Source of the DNA: Lactobacillus paragasseri | GTDB taxonomy: Bacteria > Bacillota > Bacilli > Lactobacillales > Lactobacillaceae | Assembly: GCF_003584685.1 (NCBI RefSeq) | Contig: NZ_AP018549.1 | Coordinates: 992,001 to 1,056,000, forward strand | Reading direction: 5' to 3' | Length of the DNA stretch: 64,000 nt | Part shown: positions 62,401 through 64,000 of the stretch, one piece after another | How positions within the stretch are numbered: position 1 is the first letter of the stretch | Layout: each line of letters begins with the position of its first letter | Program-made: the position numbers and the translations under genes | The notes under the pieces: generated by a model | Told to the model about the DNA's origin: nothing | Databases searched by the model: none | The model's input: only the letters and a program-made list of their open reading frames with translations

Positions 62401-63144
62401 TTCAACCTGAAGTTCGGATATTAGAGCATTAATATCATATACATTTCGTGCGAAAAAACTATTATTCAAGAAATTTCTTTTAGCAAATTCAAAGGCTAAC
62501 CTCGTCTTTCCTACACCCGGTTTACCTGTGAGCACTATAATATTTTGTGTCTTAAAATATTCATTTATTTCTGCAAGCTCTTTTTCTCTATAAGCAAAAT
62601 ATGAATTTAATTTTGATCCACTAAATTGCTTATTATATTCTTCTCCAAATTCACTAATATTTTTTAGTTGCCTCGGTGGTAATGCAAATCCTAAATATTT
62701 ATTGGCTAAATCACGGTACTTATCTTGAATATATTTGGCTAATTCAAAGTTTGAAATAAATTTAAACTCTATTTTTTCTTTCTTATACTTTTCTGTTAAC
62801 GAGTCGATGTATTCTATGCTTACGTTTGATGTAGCTGAACAGTAAATAATCTTTTTTACATTGTGTTTATTAATATTCAATTCATTAAGTTTTTTTAAGT
62901 TGCTATTAATTTTTTGAATTAACCTACTCTCTTGTGATGTATATTCCATCAAATACACTTCACCATTATCATTTATAATATACGAATCTGGTGTTCCTTT
63001 AGTTGGTTTATTTTTACCATCTTCAGAACCAAGAGGATTTAATGTTCCTCCGAAAATACGAGATAAATATTCATCACAAAGTTTTTGAAAGGTTGTCGCA
63101 TCAATTTCTTTAATAGCATTTTCGATTTTATTTAATTCGTTCAT
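59431..63144 (-). CDS. STAND-like NTPase with N-terminal PD-(D/E)xK-like domain
   Basis: 1237 residues. Residues 1-150 look like a restriction-endonuclease fold (FQKLCDEYLSRIFGGTLNP; Asp53 in KGTPDSYI and Glu67 in YLMEYTSQ, with Thr where Lys is usual). A P-loop NTPase follows: Walker A VLTGKPGVGKTRLAFEF (207-214 core) and Walker B KLIVFDDANQIE (about 255-266). The remaining 900 residues are helix-rich, probably a superstructure sensor. This fits nSTAND-type NTPases, including AVAST-like antiphage sensors. It lies between pglX and DUF3644, bounded by terminators on both sides. Exact family unassigned. Confidence 0.8.
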   Translation of the reverse strand: MNELNKIENAIKEIDATTFQKLCDEYLSRIFGGTLNPLGSEDGKNKPTKGTPDSYIINDNGEVYLMEYTSQESRLIQKINSNLKKLNELNINKHNVKKIIYCSATSNVSIEYIDSLTEKYKKEKIEFKFISNFELAKYIQDKYRDLANKYLGFALPPRQLKNISEFGEEYNKQFSGSKLNSYFAYREKELAEINEYFKTQNIIVLTGKPGVGKTRLAFEFAKRNFLNNSFFARNVYDINALISELQVEFSDDSTKLIVFDDANQIENLEKIFKAFVQQLNSGKVKILITVRDYAKEEIENKVDEYSSVNTINLLSINTEEIRECITKVYNIKNEYILDIICEISHSNLRMAMLTSEVYLEKHRIIDIADASQVYKKLLKNVLENVIDNDRQLICLGIIAFFGNLNINNEQEKVLYKPILDTANISYTEFKRNIALLDKQELIDFINQKYIYFSDQTLKAYVLKIVFLDEKLISLKDLIEYTFETKAELAINCINDLINTFYNEENKNYLTQVVEEVWKYLEDKHSEKYLDFVSDFVEFDVNKTIETVKEKIDQIKQYSRKNNISFNVSDNNRLNDIILKIINHLSYTDSYKYASELFCLYLNKQPQLFSEFHTAIIQDWAINHDTFINYKFRRQISLIKELMNSEKFDSEVNIYLLLSIMPKYLELVIEETHGVINEPNKFMTRKFLSSATEDNLVFREQLWKFLLKLDFNFDSKVKKIVANYGSELFGLNNIDDTTIKVVQFDLKYISKLIHKLFDPKSLIDCVAVGQIKNRLFKTNIEISNIDNFLNNSDYHLYQDIESIRREKKHKSNKFLKKYVDDNLNSDVETLKKIVNIIDILEKRYQTYGLLMVVQIILDNLKDNTDEYLSGIEFLFSSKISVSSIFYAIINYLHTVSSTSKIIQMLDKVKNENRKDWLYYIYFDSLPKKNLNFQTYDLLTKYLKNETVKSIGDYSNRSLDFLYKFNTVNTHAFEECCKIISSKEEEFKRIYFHFSSLDEKQSESIVDSFDDIKLLIDIFINYIDNDQYDMSNYLLEKIYKKDQSILTSYVNKILIPKLKKFQFHNEDQLLLLLKNNNSIEILNKIWNIICQKNDNFLLINWSEELVNLVEKDDCVDNWIKSFIKKGNYDSREIHILLEGINIKNIKLFYKYLKEYIQTKPDIKEFDKIQLFPMSYSIPMNEKGIKKFYVANIESLKALSEWIVSLGLDYFEYKNKVDICIKGERDMLKEELGKLRANIY

Positions 63145-63208
63145 CCACTAAGTCACTTTCTTTCCATAAAAATAGTATACTTTCACAGAGATTCATTTAA
63201 ATTATAAA

Positions 63209-63250
63209 CAAAAAAACTTATCTATATCATATTGATTAGATAAGTTTTTT
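63209..63250. terminator. Bidirectional terminator between pglX and the STAND-like gene
   Basis: AAAAAACTTATCTA / TAGATAAGTTTTTT with a loop of about 12 bases. It separates pglX from the downstream cassette. Confidence 0.88.
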
Positions 63251-63256
63251 CTAGAA

Positions 63257-64000
63257 TTATAACTTAGTCAACAACTTTTCTCCTTGTTGCAATTTGTCAT
63301 GATTAGCAAGAACACCATCATCAAGATCTAAATCTACTGGACTTTGAGATAAGTGATCTAAGACTTGATCATACTTAACTAATTCATTCATTTGCTTATT
63401 AAGAGTTGAAATAATCTTTCGATATTTGCTCTTAGCACTTGCCGTTGTTTCCTGATCTAATAAATCATTATCAATTTCGATTAAATCATTCATTGCCGGC
63501 TGCAAATCGTGAAGATATTGGCGAACCATTGCAAGTTGTTCTGGAGTGTAGCGATGTAAGTACATTAATGCCTTAAATCCCTTGTTTCTACCAGAATTAA
63601 ATTCCCAATAAATTGGACGTTTTTGATATATCTTAGCATGATCTTTGTAGAAATCATTGACGAAATAGTCACGTATAATCTGCTCTGCACTAACTCCACG
63701 TTCGAACTTCTTAGGATCCAAAGTTTGAGCAATGAAGTTCATATTATCCGTTAGATGATCTGAATCGAAAGACTTAGATAAGAACTCACGCAAACGAACA
63801 ATGATATCACGCTCATCATCGAAATATTGACGATCGGTTAAGAGAATAATGTTTTCTTTGTTGGGCTTGAAGATTGAGTAAAGGGATGCATTCCAGTCAC
63901 CGCCAGCATATGAAAGTCCATCCTGATCAAGTGAGTAACGGCCAAAGACACAACCGATAAAGTAAGATAGAAACGCTTTAATATCACGAACTTGATCTGC
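63257..64000 (-). CDS. pglX: BREX type 1 adenine-specific methyltransferase PglX, C-terminal part (5' end outside window)
   Basis: The last 247 residues of PglX, the BREX methyltransferase that marks self DNA and determines target recognition. The frame is open to position 64000. Family-typical stretches: FLSYFIGCVFGRYSLDQDGL, LTDRQYFDDERDIIVRLREF, and ARKI-like tail with YWEFNSGRNKGFKALMYLHR followed by the C-terminal coiled region (MNDLIEIDNDLLDQETTASA). The methyltransferase domain itself (NPPY) lies upstream, outside the window. Confidence 0.93.
   Translation of the reverse strand, partial: ADQVRDIKAFLSYFIGCVFGRYSLDQDGLSYAGGDWNASLYSIFKPNKENIILLTDRQYFDDERDIIVRLREFLSKSFDSDHLTDNMNFIAQTLDPKKFERGVSAEQIIRDYFVNDFYKDHAKIYQKRPIYWEFNSGRNKGFKALMYLHRYTPEQLAMVRQYLHDLQPAMNDLIEIDNDLLDQETTASAKSKYRKIISTLNKQMNELVKYDQVLDHLSQSPVDLDLDDGVLANHDKLQQGEKLLTKL

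Overview
The window is about 35% G+C, with strong AGGAGG-type Shine-Dalgarno sites, and most genes read on the minus strand. The gene set suggests a gut or vaginal Lactobacillus of the gasseri/paragasseri/johnsonii group: a divergent parE-plsY pair, a GH2 beta-glucuronidase of the gasseri type, a bile salt hydrolase, BrnQ behind a T-box, an NADH oxidase with a single redox cysteine, and a redox-cysteine Fnr-like protein. The species is inferred from remembered protein families; no search was run. No tRNA, rRNA, CRISPR array or intact insertion sequence was seen.

Layout. 0-11 kb: housekeeping and metabolic genes (parE, plsY, a HhH-GPD repair protein, aldo/keto reductases, a BI-1 protein, rarA, acetyltransferases, an LLM flavin oxidoreductase). 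11-16 kb: a decaying region holding an SMR (Gdx/SugE-like) exporter with an attenuator-like leader, ogt, and at least six broken or truncated genes. 16-20 kb: a metal/redox operon (P1B ATPase, HMA protein, Dps-like ferritin, Fnr-like regulator) behind an Fnr box placed exactly as in class II activation. 20-24 kb: wrecked iron-export genes (fetAB fused to a DUF3021 fragment), a WYL regulator with two matching operators, and a riboflavin operon that keeps its FMN riboswitch and ribH but has lost most of ribD, ribE and ribAB to an in-frame deletion. 24-32 kb: nox, MFS genes (one with an attenuator-like leader), a TetR/hydrolase pair and relics. 32-44 kb: mgtA under an M-box, a UvrA paralogue with a broken merR, gusA, bsh, brnQ with T-box. 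44-55 kb: cupin, Fic, a LytTR/DUF3021/ABC operon, a heterodimeric ABC exporter, an enolase-superfamily gene, an HxlR regulator, and two decayed genes.

55.5-64 kb is a defence island. It holds the 3' part of pglX and a complete pglZ of a BREX type 1 system, separated by two genes foreign to the core: a 1237-residue STAND-like NTPase with an N-terminal PD-(D/E)xK-like domain, and a DUF3644 gene. The STAND gene lies between its own strong terminators, so it is not a simple part of the BREX transcript. The DUF3644 reading frame is broken at a T6 tract that forms exactly the -1 slippery heptamer U UUU UUA, and a -1 shift restores the full family N-terminus. No brxL follows pglZ. This composite is the best candidate for something undescribed.

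A recurring theme is gene loss by short junctions (RibD-RibA, FetB-DUF3021, ABC-AKR, TauE with an unknown C-terminus) together with retained or elaborate RNA control: FMN, M-box and T-box riboswitches, and several leaders with alternative hairpins.
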